DNA of 64,000 nucleotides from Saccharopolyspora flava (GTDB lineage Bacteria > Actinomycetota > Actinomycetes > Mycobacteriales > Pseudonocardiaceae), in NCBI RefSeq assembly GCF_900116135.1, contig NZ_FOZX01000012.1, forward strand, positions 1 through 64,000, given 5' to 3'. A model generated the notes under the pieces. That model saw nothing but the letters and a program-made list of their open reading frames with translations, was not told the DNA's origin and made no database searches. The translations under genes and the position numbers were made by a program. Shown here piece after piece: positions 9,161-16,716 of this stretch. Position 1 is the first letter of the stretch, and every line of letters starts with the position of its first letter.

Positions 9161-9952
9161 TCACAGTTCTCCGCGTTCCCGGAGGTAGGTGAGTTGGGCT
9201 TGGACCGTGAGGTCCGCTGCGGGCCAGACGGCGGGGTCGACGTCGGCGTAGACGAGTTCGACGACCTGGCGCGGGGTGGCGTCGCGGCCCAGGGTGCTGA
9301 GGGCTTCGCGGACCTGGGCGAGCCGTTGCGAGCGGTGGTCCAGGTAGAACTCGGCGGCGGAGCGGGCGTCGTCGAGCTCCGGGCCGTGGCCGGGCAGGGC
9401 CCGGACGCCCGGCGGCAGGTCCGCGATCTTGCGCAGCGAGTCCAGGTACGAGCCCAGGTTGCCGTCCGGGTGGGCGACGACCGTGGTGCCGCGGCCGAGG
9501 ATGCTGTCGCCGGTGAACACCGCAGGCTCGTCGTGCTCGGCGACGAAGCAGACCGAGTCGGCCGTGTGGCCCGCCGTGGTCATCACCCGCAGCTCCAGGC
9601 CGGCCGCGGTGATCGGCTCGCCGTCGGCGAGCGGCTTCGCGTCCCGGCACAGCGCCGGGTCCAGCGCGCGGACCGGAGCCCCGGTGCGCTGCACGAACTC
9701 CGCCACGCCCGCCGTGTGGTCCTCGTGGTGGTGGGTGAGCAGCACCAGCCCGACCGGACCGTGCTCGGCGACCAGGCCCAGGTGCTCGACGTCGTCCGGG
9801 CCCGGGTCGATGATCACGCACTCGCGGGAGTCCGGATCGCGCAGCACCCACGTGTTGGTGCCGTCCAGCGTCATCGGGTTCGGGTTGCGGGCCAGCAGCA
9901 CCGACGCGTACGAGGTCACCGGGCGGAGCTCGCCGTAGGCGGGGTGCTGCAT
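9161..9952 (-). CDS. Metallo-beta-lactamase-fold hydrolase (Rv3677c homologue)
   Basis: 263 residues. Zinc-binding motif THHHEDHTAG (His74, His76, Asp78, His79), then GHT, GDS and GHGP provide the remaining ligands. The C-terminal helical region resembles LACTB2-like hydrolases and nucleases. ATG 9952 overlaps the stop of the upstream Nudix gene, so they are co-translated. In M. tuberculosis the same gene lies next to crp. The true substrate (thioester, phosphodiester or RNA) is not evident. Confidence 0.88.
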   Translation of the reverse strand: MQHPAYGELRPVTSYASVLLARNPNPMTLDGTNTWVLRDPDSRECVIIDPGPDDVEHLGLVAEHGPVGLVLLTHHHEDHTAGVAEFVQRTGAPVRALDPALCRDAKPLADGEPITAAGLELRVMTTAGHTADSVCFVAEHDEPAVFTGDSILGRGTTVVAHPDGNLGSYLDSLRKIADLPPGVRALPGHGPELDDARSAAEFYLDHRSQRLAQVREALSTLGRDATPRQVVELVYADVDPAVWPAADLTVQAQLTYLRERGEL

Positions 9953-10764
9953 CAGGCCTCCTCGAATCCCGGCTCACCCGGCAGCACCGCGTGCCAGCGG
10001 CCGTCGCGCTCGATCAGCTTCGGCATGATCTTGGTGAGCGTCCGCTCCGCCGTCAGCGCGGCGTCCAGGGCGTCGAACCCGGCGAGCTCGGTCAGCGTCA
10101 CCTCGGTCGGCGGCAGCAGGTGGCAACGGCCCTCGCGGAAATCGGTCAGCGCCTGCTCCGGGGTCGCCCAGTAGGCCTCGGCGGCCTCCGTGGTGACCGC
10201 GTCGGCGCGCTGCCCCGCCGGCATCGCGGCCAGGAAGAACCGGGTGTCGTAGCGGCGCGGCTCCTGCTCCGGGGTCAGCCAGTTCGCCCACGGCCGCAGC
10301 AGGTCCGCGCGCAGCACCAGACCCTCTTCAGCGAGGAAGCCCGCGAGCGAGATTTCCCTGGTCACCAAGGCCCTTCGGGCGTCGGAGTAGCCGCCGGTGT
10401 CCTCGACGACGGTCGTCGAGTCCGGCCCGGCCAGCAGCACGCCGGACTCCTCGAAAGTCTCCCGGACCGCCGCGCACACCAGCGCGCGAGCCACCTCCGG
10501 GGTGCAGCCGAACCGCTGCGCCCACCACTCGGGACCCGGTCCGCTCCAGGCGATCGAGGCGTCCGCGTCGCGCGGGTCGACGCCGCCGCCGGGGAACACC
10601 GTCATGCCCCCGGCGAAGGCCATGCTCTTCACCCTGCGCTGCAGGAACACCTCGGGTCCCGCGGGACCGTCGCGCAGCAGCATCACCGTGGCCGCGTCCT
10701 TCGGGCGCACGGGCTTGTCCGGCCGGTCCTCGGGCACGAATCCCGCTGGCAGCGAACGATCCAT
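9952..10764 (-). CDS. Nudix hydrolase (NUDT19-like)
   Basis: 270 residues. The motif begins FPGGGVDPRDAD, then an insertion of about 35 residues, then AAVRETFEESGV; this split box is typical of the NUDT19/RNR-type acyl-CoA pyrophosphatases. ATG 10764 is six bases after TAGGGT (10771-10776, minus strand), so the message is probably leaderless. Its stop overlaps the start of the beta-lactamase-fold gene. The pair may clear CoA or acyl-CoA derivatives; this is inferred from the two families. Confidence 0.85.
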   Translation of the reverse strand: MDRSLPAGFVPEDRPDKPVRPKDAATVMLLRDGPAGPEVFLQRRVKSMAFAGGMTVFPGGGVDPRDADASIAWSGPGPEWWAQRFGCTPEVARALVCAAVRETFEESGVLLAGPDSTTVVEDTGGYSDARRALVTREISLAGFLAEEGLVLRADLLRPWANWLTPEQEPRRYDTRFFLAAMPAGQRADAVTTEAAEAYWATPEQALTDFREGRCHLLPPTEVTLTELAGFDALDAALTAERTLTKIMPKLIERDGRWHAVLPGEPGFEEA

Positions 10765-10827
10765 CCCGCCACCCTATGTCGGCGATCGGCCCGGGAACAC
10801 CGCCTGAGCGATCAGCGCCCGAAACGA

Positions 10828-11982
10828 TCAGCGCTGCTGCTGCGGGGCGTAGGCCTGCTGCTGGTTGGCCGCGATCGGCGGGAAACCGCCGGTGCCGCCC
10901 GGCATCGTCGACGTTCGGCCGTCCTCGCCCTGGCGCTTGGCGGGACCGTCCTGCTCGCGGTGCGCGAGCTCCTCGTGCAGCTTGCGCAGCAGGTTGCGCT
11001 CCCGGTCGGTCAGCTTCGCGTCGACCGCCGCCGGGACGCGCATCATCACACCCGTCTGCTCGGCCGCTGTCTCGGGTTCGGCTGCCTCGGGTCCACTTGC
11101 CTCGGGTTGGGCGTCATCGGGGGACTCACCGGGAAACTCGTGCTGCGGCTCGGCCACAGCGTGCGACACCCCCTCCGGCCGGGACTCCTCCACCGGGGCA
11201 GGCGGGGCCTGCGGCGGGGACTGGGGCTCCTCGGGCTGGCGGTGCTCGGCCACCTGCCGGGGTTCCTGCCTGGGCTCTTGCCTGATGTCCGGCCGGGGCT
11301 CCGCCACCTGTCTCGGTTCGACGACCTGCTCCGGCCGAGGCACTACAGGGGGAGCCGTCCTCTCCGCGGGCGCGACGTCTAACCGCACCCGCCGGGCCGT
11401 CGACAGCGCGTCGCGGTGGTACTCGGGCAGGTCCGCTCCGGTGGCGAAGACGTCCACCGCGTAGCGCAGCCCGGCACGGCGCAACGCCGAGATCAGCTGG
11501 TAGGCCACCGCCGGACCGGACCCGTCCGGGCCGACCTCGGCCAGCAGCACGCCCTGCGGCACCGCGCCGTAGCTGGTGCCGGCGGGCGTGGTGCGCTGGG
11601 TGATCCACAGGCCGCGCAGGCCCGCGAGGCGCCCGCCGATCTGCTTCAGCGCCAGCTCCAGGTCCGAGTCGTCGGAGTCGGGGGCGTTGAACTTGTGGTG
11701 CTCCGGCAGCAGCGACTCGACCACCGCCAGCCGGTCCGCCAGCTGCGGCTGGGAGCGCGTCTCCTCCAGCACCCGGCGCAGGTGGTACTGCTCGGCGGCG
11801 GTCACCTCGATCCGCCCGGCCAGCAGGCACCCGGCGAGGTACTCGGCGCCGGCATCGGGCTGCCCGATGCCCAGCAGCTCGCGAGCGCCGTCGATGCCGT
11901 CGTCATCGACCCGCCCGGTCATGGCCAGCAAGAAGCTGTGCAGCCGGTCAACCGGTCCGGCGGCCTCTGCAACGTCCACCAC
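10828..11982 (-). CDS. Conserved hypothetical protein A of a paralogous pair
   Basis: 384 residues, no family I recognise. Residues 1-215 look folded; 215-330 are a Pro/Glu/Gln/Arg-rich disordered linker (repeats such as EPRQEPRQVAE); residues 330-355 form a charged helix (LTDRERNLLRKLHEELAHRE). The first 215 residues resemble the adjacent upstream gene: an LLxxxGR-x-D-x6-R-x2-L helix, a LLxGxI segment and a C-terminal PEYHR/PTPYHR motif. Strong RBS (GAAGGAGG) before GTG 11982; a second GTG follows at once. Same strand and 26 bases from its paralogue. Confidence 0.6.
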   Translation of the reverse strand: MVDVAEAAGPVDRLHSFLLAMTGRVDDDGIDGARELLGIGQPDAGAEYLAGCLLAGRIEVTAAEQYHLRRVLEETRSQPQLADRLAVVESLLPEHHKFNAPDSDDSDLELALKQIGGRLAGLRGLWITQRTTPAGTSYGAVPQGVLLAEVGPDGSGPAVAYQLISALRRAGLRYAVDVFATGADLPEYHRDALSTARRVRLDVAPAERTAPPVVPRPEQVVEPRQVAEPRPDIRQEPRQEPRQVAEHRQPEEPQSPPQAPPAPVEESRPEGVSHAVAEPQHEFPGESPDDAQPEASGPEAAEPETAAEQTGVMMRVPAAVDAKLTDRERNLLRKLHEELAHREQDGPAKRQGEDGRTSTMPGGTGGFPPIAANQQQAYAPQQQR

Positions 11983-12008
11983 GAATGCCTCCTTCAGCTG
12001 CCGACCGC

Positions 12009-12623
12009 TCAGCCGCGGCGACCGGCGAATTCTTCAGCTCCCGCGCACACCAGCGCCGATTCCTCGATCGCCATCCGGTGGTACGGGGTGGGTTCCAGGT
12101 CCTTGGGGACGACCTCGACGCACGGAGCGGAGTCGCCCAGCGCGCGCAGCACGCGCTGGATCTCCCCGGTCAGCTCGACCTGGTCGCTCGACGCCGACAC
12201 CAGCACCACGAGCTTCGCCGGGCCCGCGTCGCGACGCCGCCACGTGTTGCGCACCTCGCGCACGCCCGGGCGACCGCGCAGCGTCGCGCCGAGCACCAGC
12301 ACCGCCGAGTCGCCGATGTTCTCGGCGGGCGATTCCGTGGTGAACGAGTAGTGCGGGGTGGTGTCGACGACCGCGGGCAGGACCGCGTTGACCATCGCCG
12401 GGTCGGCGCCCAGCGGCAGCAGCGCGTCCGCGAGCAGCCGGTGCTCGTCGTCGTCGAGCGCGATGTGCTCCCGCACCAGCGTGCCGGGCAGCAGTCTGGC
12501 GACGACCTCGGCCGCACCACCGGCCAGCCAGTCGCGATACCGCCACAGGTGCCGATCGGGCAACCTGCCGGCCAACCGAAGCAACAGTTCGTGGCACAGC
12601 AGATCGGTTTCACGCACTGCCAC
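12009..12623 (-). CDS. Conserved hypothetical protein B of a paralogous pair
   Basis: 204 residues from GTG 12623, chosen because GGAGGGG lies five bases upstream; the frame is open further but without a ribosome site. The protein is an N-terminal alpha-helical part (about 1-85) followed by an alpha/beta part with PAKLVVLVSASSD and PTPYHRMAIEESALVC. It aligns end to end with the first 215 residues of the downstream gene. No enzyme motif is visible. The pair sits between crp-linked hydrolases and RidA, where M. tuberculosis has nothing comparable in the order I remember. Confidence 0.6.
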   Translation of the reverse strand: MAVRETDLLCHELLLRLAGRLPDRHLWRYRDWLAGGAAEVVARLLPGTLVREHIALDDDEHRLLADALLPLGADPAMVNAVLPAVVDTTPHYSFTTESPAENIGDSAVLVLGATLRGRPGVREVRNTWRRRDAGPAKLVVLVSASSDQVELTGEIQRVLRALGDSAPCVEVVPKDLEPTPYHRMAIEESALVCAGAEEFAGRRG

Positions 12624-12968
12624 GGCGCCCCTCCATGCGTAGTACTCCGCGTTCCGGATCCAGCCCGTCGCTCCCCCGACGCAGCTGCACCCTTCCAGGT
12701 GAACTTTGGTGCTACTGACCGGGTCGAACAAGCCCCTGAACGACCCAAACGCAACGCGTTGGAATCAACATCCTCCGTCCGAGGTACGCCAGATCAGGTG
12801 TAGCCAGACCGAGGATGATCGCAGCGTACTTGCCGCAGTTGACCATGGGAGCCCCACCGCCGAAAAAATCACCACTTCTTCCCCGATGACCACGCTGCGC
12901 TCACGAAACGAGAACGCGGCGTCACCCCGCGTGGGGAGACGCCGCGCCTCAGGTCCGAAATGCCGAGA
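12624..12968. other. Intergenic region with a hairpin, no gene seen
   Basis: No supported reading frame in about 345 bases. A hairpin GCGGCGTCACCCC (12916-12928) against 12932-12945 lies just beyond the RidA stop and may end that minus-strand transcript. The rest probably holds the promoter of the paralogous pair; I cannot place it confidently. Confidence 0.45.
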
Positions 12969-13427
12969 TCACTCCACCTCGACGACCAGCTCCACCTCGA
13001 CCGGCACACCGAGCGGCAGCTCCGCGACACCCACGGCCGAGCGAGCGTGCTGCCCCGCCTCGCCGAAGACCTCGCCGAGCAGCTCCGACGCACCGTTGAC
13101 CACACCGGGCTGACCGGTGAAGCCCTCGGCCGACGCCACGAAGCCGACGACCTTCACCACCCGGACGATCGAGTCCAGGCCGACCAGCGAGTCCACCGCG
13201 GCCAGCGCGTTCAGCGCGCAGATCCGCGCGCACCGCTGCGCCTCCTCGGCGCTCACCTCAGCACCGACCTTGCCCAGGCCGGCGGGCGAGCCCGACACCA
13301 TCGGGATCTGGCCCGCCGTGAACACGAGCGAGCCCGTGCGCACCGCGGGGACGTAGGCCGCCACCGGAGTGACCACCTCGGGCAGCGGGATGCCCAGCTC
13401 CGCCAGGCGATCCGTCCACCGACCCAT
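12969..13427 (-). CDS. RidA/YjgF family protein (Rv3678c homologue)
   Basis: 152 residues of the Rid fold, here the longer actinobacterial form. Visible family features are GSLVFTAGQIP, the CARICALNALAAVDS helix and the C-terminal LGVPVEVELVVEVE strand. Most RidA proteins hydrolyse reactive enamine/imine intermediates from PLP enzymes; the arginine that defines the active subfamily is not obvious to me, so activity is uncertain. ATG 13427 follows the DUF4177 stop by one base, so they form an operon. Confidence 0.85.
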   Translation of the reverse strand: MGRWTDRLAELGIPLPEVVTPVAAYVPAVRTGSLVFTAGQIPMVSGSPAGLGKVGAEVSAEEAQRCARICALNALAAVDSLVGLDSIVRVVKVVGFVASAEGFTGQPGVVNGASELLGEVFGEAGQHARSAVGVAELPLGVPVEVELVVEVE

Positions 13428-13428
13428 G

Positions 13429-13587
13429 TCAGGCCTCCTTCGGCCGCTTCATGTAGGCCACCATCTGCTCACCGGTCGGGCCCGGCAGCACGGTGACGAG
13501 CTCCCAGCCGTCCTCGCCCCACTGGTCGAGGATTTGCTTGGTCGCGTGGCTCAACAACGGCACGGTGGCGTACTCCCATTTCTGCAT
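13429..13587 (-). CDS. DUF4177 small protein (Rv3678A homologue)
   Basis: 52 residues starting MQKWEYATVPLL, with DQWGEDGWELVTV in the middle and a basic end. This is the compact beta-rich DUF4177 pattern in which W-E-Y and G-W-E-L-V are conserved. The start ATG 13587 was chosen because the family begins with this M-x-K-W-E-Y; the longer open frame upstream runs through a dispersed repeat. Function unknown; always small and cytoplasmic. Confidence 0.8.
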   Translation of the reverse strand: MQKWEYATVPLLSHATKQILDQWGEDGWELVTVLPGPTGEQMVAYMKRPKEA

Positions 13588-13679
13588 GGTCGGGAGCCTA
13601 ATTGGTGTGGTCTCCGGTGGTCTTGCCCGGCGGATGATGTGGCAGCTGCTGAAATGGTCTCGTTCTAGTGACAAGACTC

Positions 13680-13864
13680 CGTGGTCACCCTGCTTGGCGG
13701 TGCGGGTAGCGGAACCTGAGCGGCGCTGTGGTCTCCGGGCGCCACTCCTGATGTATGCCAATACACGGCGTCGCGGCGTCCTCGCCACAGCGCCGCTCAG
13801 AACCCGCGGCGGTGCCGGTTGCTTGCTCGGGGTACTGAGAAAGCACCTTCGGTGCTTGCCTGAC
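13680..13864. repeat. Dispersed repeat R, long copy
   Basis: Shares about 85 bases with 58680-58779, including TGCTTGGCGGTGCGGGTAGC, GGAACCTGAGCG, ATGTATGCCA and CTTCGGTGCTTGCCTGACG in the same order. This copy has an extra 80 bases containing the right arm of a perfect 16-bp hairpin (CTGAGCGGCGCTGTGG 13716-13731 against 13785-13800). Confidence 0.8.
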
Positions 13865-13959
13865 GGTTGTGGTTTTGGTTGTGGTTGTTGCTCTTGGTTG
13901 GTGTCGTTGGTGTCACTGGTGTTGGGACATTTTGGGAAACGGGGACTTACGCTGATCGC
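13864..13959 (+). promoter_or_regulatory. G/T-rich tract and bagA promoter
   Basis: 13864-13930 is almost only G and T on the + strand (TTGTGGTTTTGGTTGTGG...), odd in this genome. TACGCT at 13948-13953 stands six bases before the GTG at 13960 and is a likely -10 box for a leaderless message. A -35 is not clear (TTGGGA at 13922 is 20 bases away). Confidence 0.5.
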
Positions 13960-14961
13960 GTGAGCTCATGGGATGGGGAGCTGAACCAGGCGCGGCTGCA
14001 CGTCGTCAGCGGCAAGGGCGGGACGGGCAAGACCACCGTCGCCGCGGCGCTGGCGCTGGCGCTGGCCACCGGCGGCAAGAAGGTGCTGCTCATCGAGGTC
14101 GAAGGGCGTCAGGGCATCGCCCAGCTCTTCGACAGCGCACCGCTGCCCTACTCCGAGGAGTGGATCGCCGCGGCGCCCGGCGGCGGTGAGCTGCGGGCGC
14201 TGGCCATCGACGCCGAACCCGCGCTGCTCGAATACCTGTCGATGTTCTACAACCTCGGCTTCGCCGGGCGAACGCTGCGCAAGATGGGGGCGATCGAGTT
14301 CGCCACCACGCTCGCGCCCGGGCTCCGGGACGTGCTGTTCACCGGCAAGATCAAGGAGTGCGTCGGCCGCACCGACGAGCGCGGCCGCTACGTCTACGAC
14401 GCCGTCGTCGTCGACGCCCCGCCCACCGGCCGGGTCGTGAAGTTCCTCGACGTCACCCGCGCGATGGCCGACCTCGCCAAGGTGGGGCCGATCCGCGATC
14501 ACAGCGACGGCGTCGTGCGGCTGGTGCACTCCAGCGACACCGTCGTCCACCTCGTCACGCTCCTCGAGGAGCTCCCGGTCCGGGAGACCCTCGAAGCCGT
14601 CGAGGAGCTCGACGCCGCTGACCTGCGCCCCGGGGCCGTCGTGCTCAACCGCGTCCGGCCGGGACGGCTGCCCGCGCGCTCGGTCGCCTCCGCCGCCGAC
14701 GGCCGCGTCGACGCCGGCCGGGTGCGCACCGGCCTCGAATCCGCAGGCCTGACCGTCGACGAGGCGACCCTCGACGGGCTCCTCCACGAGACCGTCGAGC
14801 ACGCCATCCGGCACCGGGCCGAGGACGCCGCCCGCGACCAGCTGGCCGCCACCGACCTGCCGACGGTGTCGCTGCCCGACCTCACCGCGGGCATCGACGT
14901 CGCCGAGCTCTACGAGCTTGCCGAGATCTTCACCGAACACGGCATCCGGAGCACCCGATGA
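13960..14961 (+). CDS. bagA: ArsA/Get3-type ATPase, BagA-like (Rv3679 homologue)
   Basis: 333 residues. Deviant Walker A GKGGTGKT (residues 18-25) including the signature lysine Lys19, then [10 protein letters not shown] as the switch/Walker B region. This is the Get3/ArsA anion-ATPase family. GTG 13960 is the likely leaderless start; the frame is open upstream only through G/T-rich non-coding DNA. The stop overlaps the bagB start (ATGA). In mycobacteria Rv3679 and Rv3680 form a heteromeric Get3-like ATPase needed for envelope integrity; I recall the names BagA and BagB. Expected role: handling membrane or glycolipid-related clients. Confidence 0.88.
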   Translation: MSSWDGELNQARLHVVSGKGGTGKTTVAAALALALATGGKKVLLIEVEGRQGIAQLFDSAPLPYSEEWIAAAPGGGELRALAIDAEPALLEYLSMFYNLGFAGRTLRKMGAIEFATTLAPGLRDVLFTGKIKECVGRTDERGRYVYDAVVVDAPPTGRVVKFLDVTRAMADLAKVGPIRDHSDGVVRLVHSSDTVVHLVTLLEELPVRETLEAVEELDAADLRPGAVVLNRVRPGRLPARSVASAADGRVDAGRVRTGLESAGLTVDEATLDGLLHETVEHAIRHRAEDAARDQLAATDLPTVSLPDLTAGIDVAELYELAEIFTEHGIRSTR

Positions 14962-16097
14962 GCGAACCGCAGCGGCCCGCGCAGGTCGACGTCGACGCGC
15001 TGCTGGACGACCCCGAGACGCGCATCGTCGTCTGCTGCGGCTCCGGCGGCGTCGGCAAGACCACGACCGCCGCCGCGCTCGCCCTGCGCGCCGCCGAGCG
15101 CGGGCGCAAGACCGTCGTGCTCACCATCGACCCCGCCCGGCGCCTCGCCCAGGCCCTGGGCCTGCGGGAACTCGGCAACACGCCCAAGCAGGTGCGGCTG
15201 GAGGGCTTCGAGCCCGCCGGCGACCTCAACGCGATGATGCTGGACATGCGCCGCACCTTCGACGACATGGTGCAGATGCACGCCGGTCCGGAACGGGCCG
15301 AGCAGATCCTGAACAACCCCTTCTACCAGACCATCTCGACCTCGTTCTCCGGAACGCAGGAGTACATGGCCATGGAGAAGCTGGGGCAGCTGGCGGCCTC
15401 CGGCGAGTGGGACCTCATCGTCGTCGACACCCCGCCGAGCCGTTCCGCGCTGGACTTCCTCGACGCCCCGCAGCGGCTGTCGACCGTGCTGGACGGGCGG
15501 CTGATCAAGATGCTGTCCTCTCCCGCGCGCGCGGGCGGGCGCGGGATCCGCAAGATCGTCGGCGCCTCGTTCGGGATGTTCGCCAAGGCCGTGTCCACGA
15601 TCATCGGCGGCCAGCTGCTCAACGACGCGGCGCGCTTCGTGCAGGCCTTCGACTCGACCTTCGGCGGGTTCCGGCAGCGCGCCGAGCAGACCTACCGGCT
15701 GCTGCGCTCGCCCGGGACGGCGTTCCTAGTGGTCGCCGCGCCCGAACCGGACGCGCTGCGGGAGGCCTCCTACTTCGTGGAACGGCTGGCCGGGGAGTCG
15801 ATGCCGCTGGTCGGTCTGGTCGCCAACCGGACCCACCCGGTCGTCGCGGACCTCCCGGGCACGCGGGCCGCGGCCGTGGCCGAGGAGCTCGAGGAGTCGG
15901 GATCGAGCCCGCTGGCGGCGGCGGTGCTGCGGGTGCACTCGGATCGGGTCGCGATCGCCGAGCGGGAGAAGCGGATGCTCGCACGGTTCACCCGAGCGCA
16001 CCCGGAGGTGTCACTCGTCGGTGTGGCGGCACTGCCGTCGGATGTGCACGATCTGTCCGGGTTGCGGGAGATCGGCAGGCGACTCGCCGGGGAATGA
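14958..16097 (+). CDS. bagB: ArsA/Get3-type ATPase, BagB-like (Rv3680 homologue)
   Basis: 379 residues. P-loop GSGGVGKTT (28-36), LTIDPARRL as the switch I region (Get3 motif D-P-A) and [14 protein letters not shown]. The position of the signature lysine in the P-loop is Ser29, unlike BagA, so the two subunits may not be catalytically equal. A long hydrophobic/helical segment (about 150-260, Met and Phe rich) corresponds to the client-binding lobe of Get3. Overlaps bagA by four bases; an exact terminator lies between it and convergent whiB4. Confidence 0.88.
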   Translation: MSEPQRPAQVDVDALLDDPETRIVVCCGSGGVGKTTTAAALALRAAERGRKTVVLTIDPARRLAQALGLRELGNTPKQVRLEGFEPAGDLNAMMLDMRRTFDDMVQMHAGPERAEQILNNPFYQTISTSFSGTQEYMAMEKLGQLAASGEWDLIVVDTPPSRSALDFLDAPQRLSTVLDGRLIKMLSSPARAGGRGIRKIVGASFGMFAKAVSTIIGGQLLNDAARFVQAFDSTFGGFRQRAEQTYRLLRSPGTAFLVVAAPEPDALREASYFVERLAGESMPLVGLVANRTHPVVADLPGTRAAAVAEELEESGSSPLAAAVLRVHSDRVAIAEREKRMLARFTRAHPEVSLVGVAALPSDVHDLSGLREIGRRLAGE

Positions 16098-16105
16098 TCA
16101 GATGA

Positions 16106-16151
16106 ATCAGGCCGGGCATAAACGTTTTCACGTTCATGCCCGGCCTGATCA
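16106..16151. terminator. Bidirectional terminator between bagB and whiB4
   Basis: ATCAGGCCGGGCATAAACG (16106-16124) pairs with 16131-16149 apart from one mismatch; loop TTTTCA; followed by CATTTCT on the + strand. Confidence 0.8.
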
Positions 16152-16162
16152 TTTCTCGGGGA

Positions 16163-16462
16163 TCAGCTCACCTGGAACTCGGTGATATCGGTGTAATCCT
16201 GACGCGCCGCCTCAAGCAATTCGCGCCAGTTACGAACATCCGGCCTGCGCCGAAGCAGCGCCCGCCGTTCGCGTTCGGTCATTCCACCCCAGACACCGAA
16301 TTCGATCTTGTTGTCGAGCGCCTCGCTGAGGCACTCCGTCCGCACTGGGCAGCCAAAACAAACCATTCGCGCTTTGCGCTGCTCAGCCCCGCGGACGAAC
16401 AATTGATCCGGGTTCTGGTCTCGACATGCGGCGTTAACCCGCCAGTCCCCCTGCTCGAACAT
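16163..16462 (-). CDS. whiB4: WhiB-family iron-sulfur regulator, WhiB4-like
   Basis: 99 residues. Cluster ligands Cys13, Cys35, Cys38, Cys44, then the GVWGG turn and a basic end (RERRALLRRRP) for DNA contact. The segment NPDQLFVRGAEQRKA matches WhiB4 rather than WhiB1/2/3, and whiB4 (Rv3681c) lies between the Get3-like pair and ponA2 in M. tuberculosis too. ATG 16462 has GGGGGA at about six bases. WhiB4 senses oxygen and redox stress and controls antioxidant genes in mycobacteria. Confidence 0.92.
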   Translation of the reverse strand: MFEQGDWRVNAACRDQNPDQLFVRGAEQRKARMVCFGCPVRTECLSEALDNKIEFGVWGGMTERERRALLRRRPDVRNWRELLEAARQDYTDITEFQVS

Positions 16463-16589
16463 AGAGTTCCCCCAGCTCCTCACTGGATCGTCGGCGACCG
16501 TATTTCGTCCGGAGCCCCCCGGCACCGGATGCCGCGGTTCGGGTTGTCGGGAGCCGAACCGCAACAGTGCTGTCGCTGGACGTAGACGG

Positions 16590-16618
16590 ACTGTAGAGCC
16601 CAGCGGTTCCACAACCAA
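16590..16618 (-). promoter_or_regulatory. Probable whiB4 promoter
   Basis: On the minus strand, TTGGTT (16618-16613), 17-bp spacer, TACAGT (16595-16590). This gives a leader of about 120 bases to the ATG at 16462. Confidence 0.5.
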
Positions 16619-16673
16619 CCGACGGTTGTCGTCCCGTTATCTTTCACACTCACTACATCGGGCGGACTTGAGC

Positions 16674-16710
16674 CGTGACACTCCGTCACGACGCGTGCAC
16701 GTTTTACTCT
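16674..16710 (+). promoter_or_regulatory. ponA2 promoter region with palindrome
   Basis: Perfect palindrome CGTGAC-ACTCC-GTCACG (16674-16690), similar to but one base longer than a Crp/GlxR site, lies just upstream of TACTCT (16705-16710). The GTG start is six bases after this -10 box. Confidence 0.5.
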
Positions 16711-16716
16711 GGCAGA

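Noticed and set aside
13588..13788. N-terminal extension of the DUF4177 protein
   Set aside because: It would be translated from the dispersed repeat R; the family starts at M-x-K-W-E-Y (ATG 13587).
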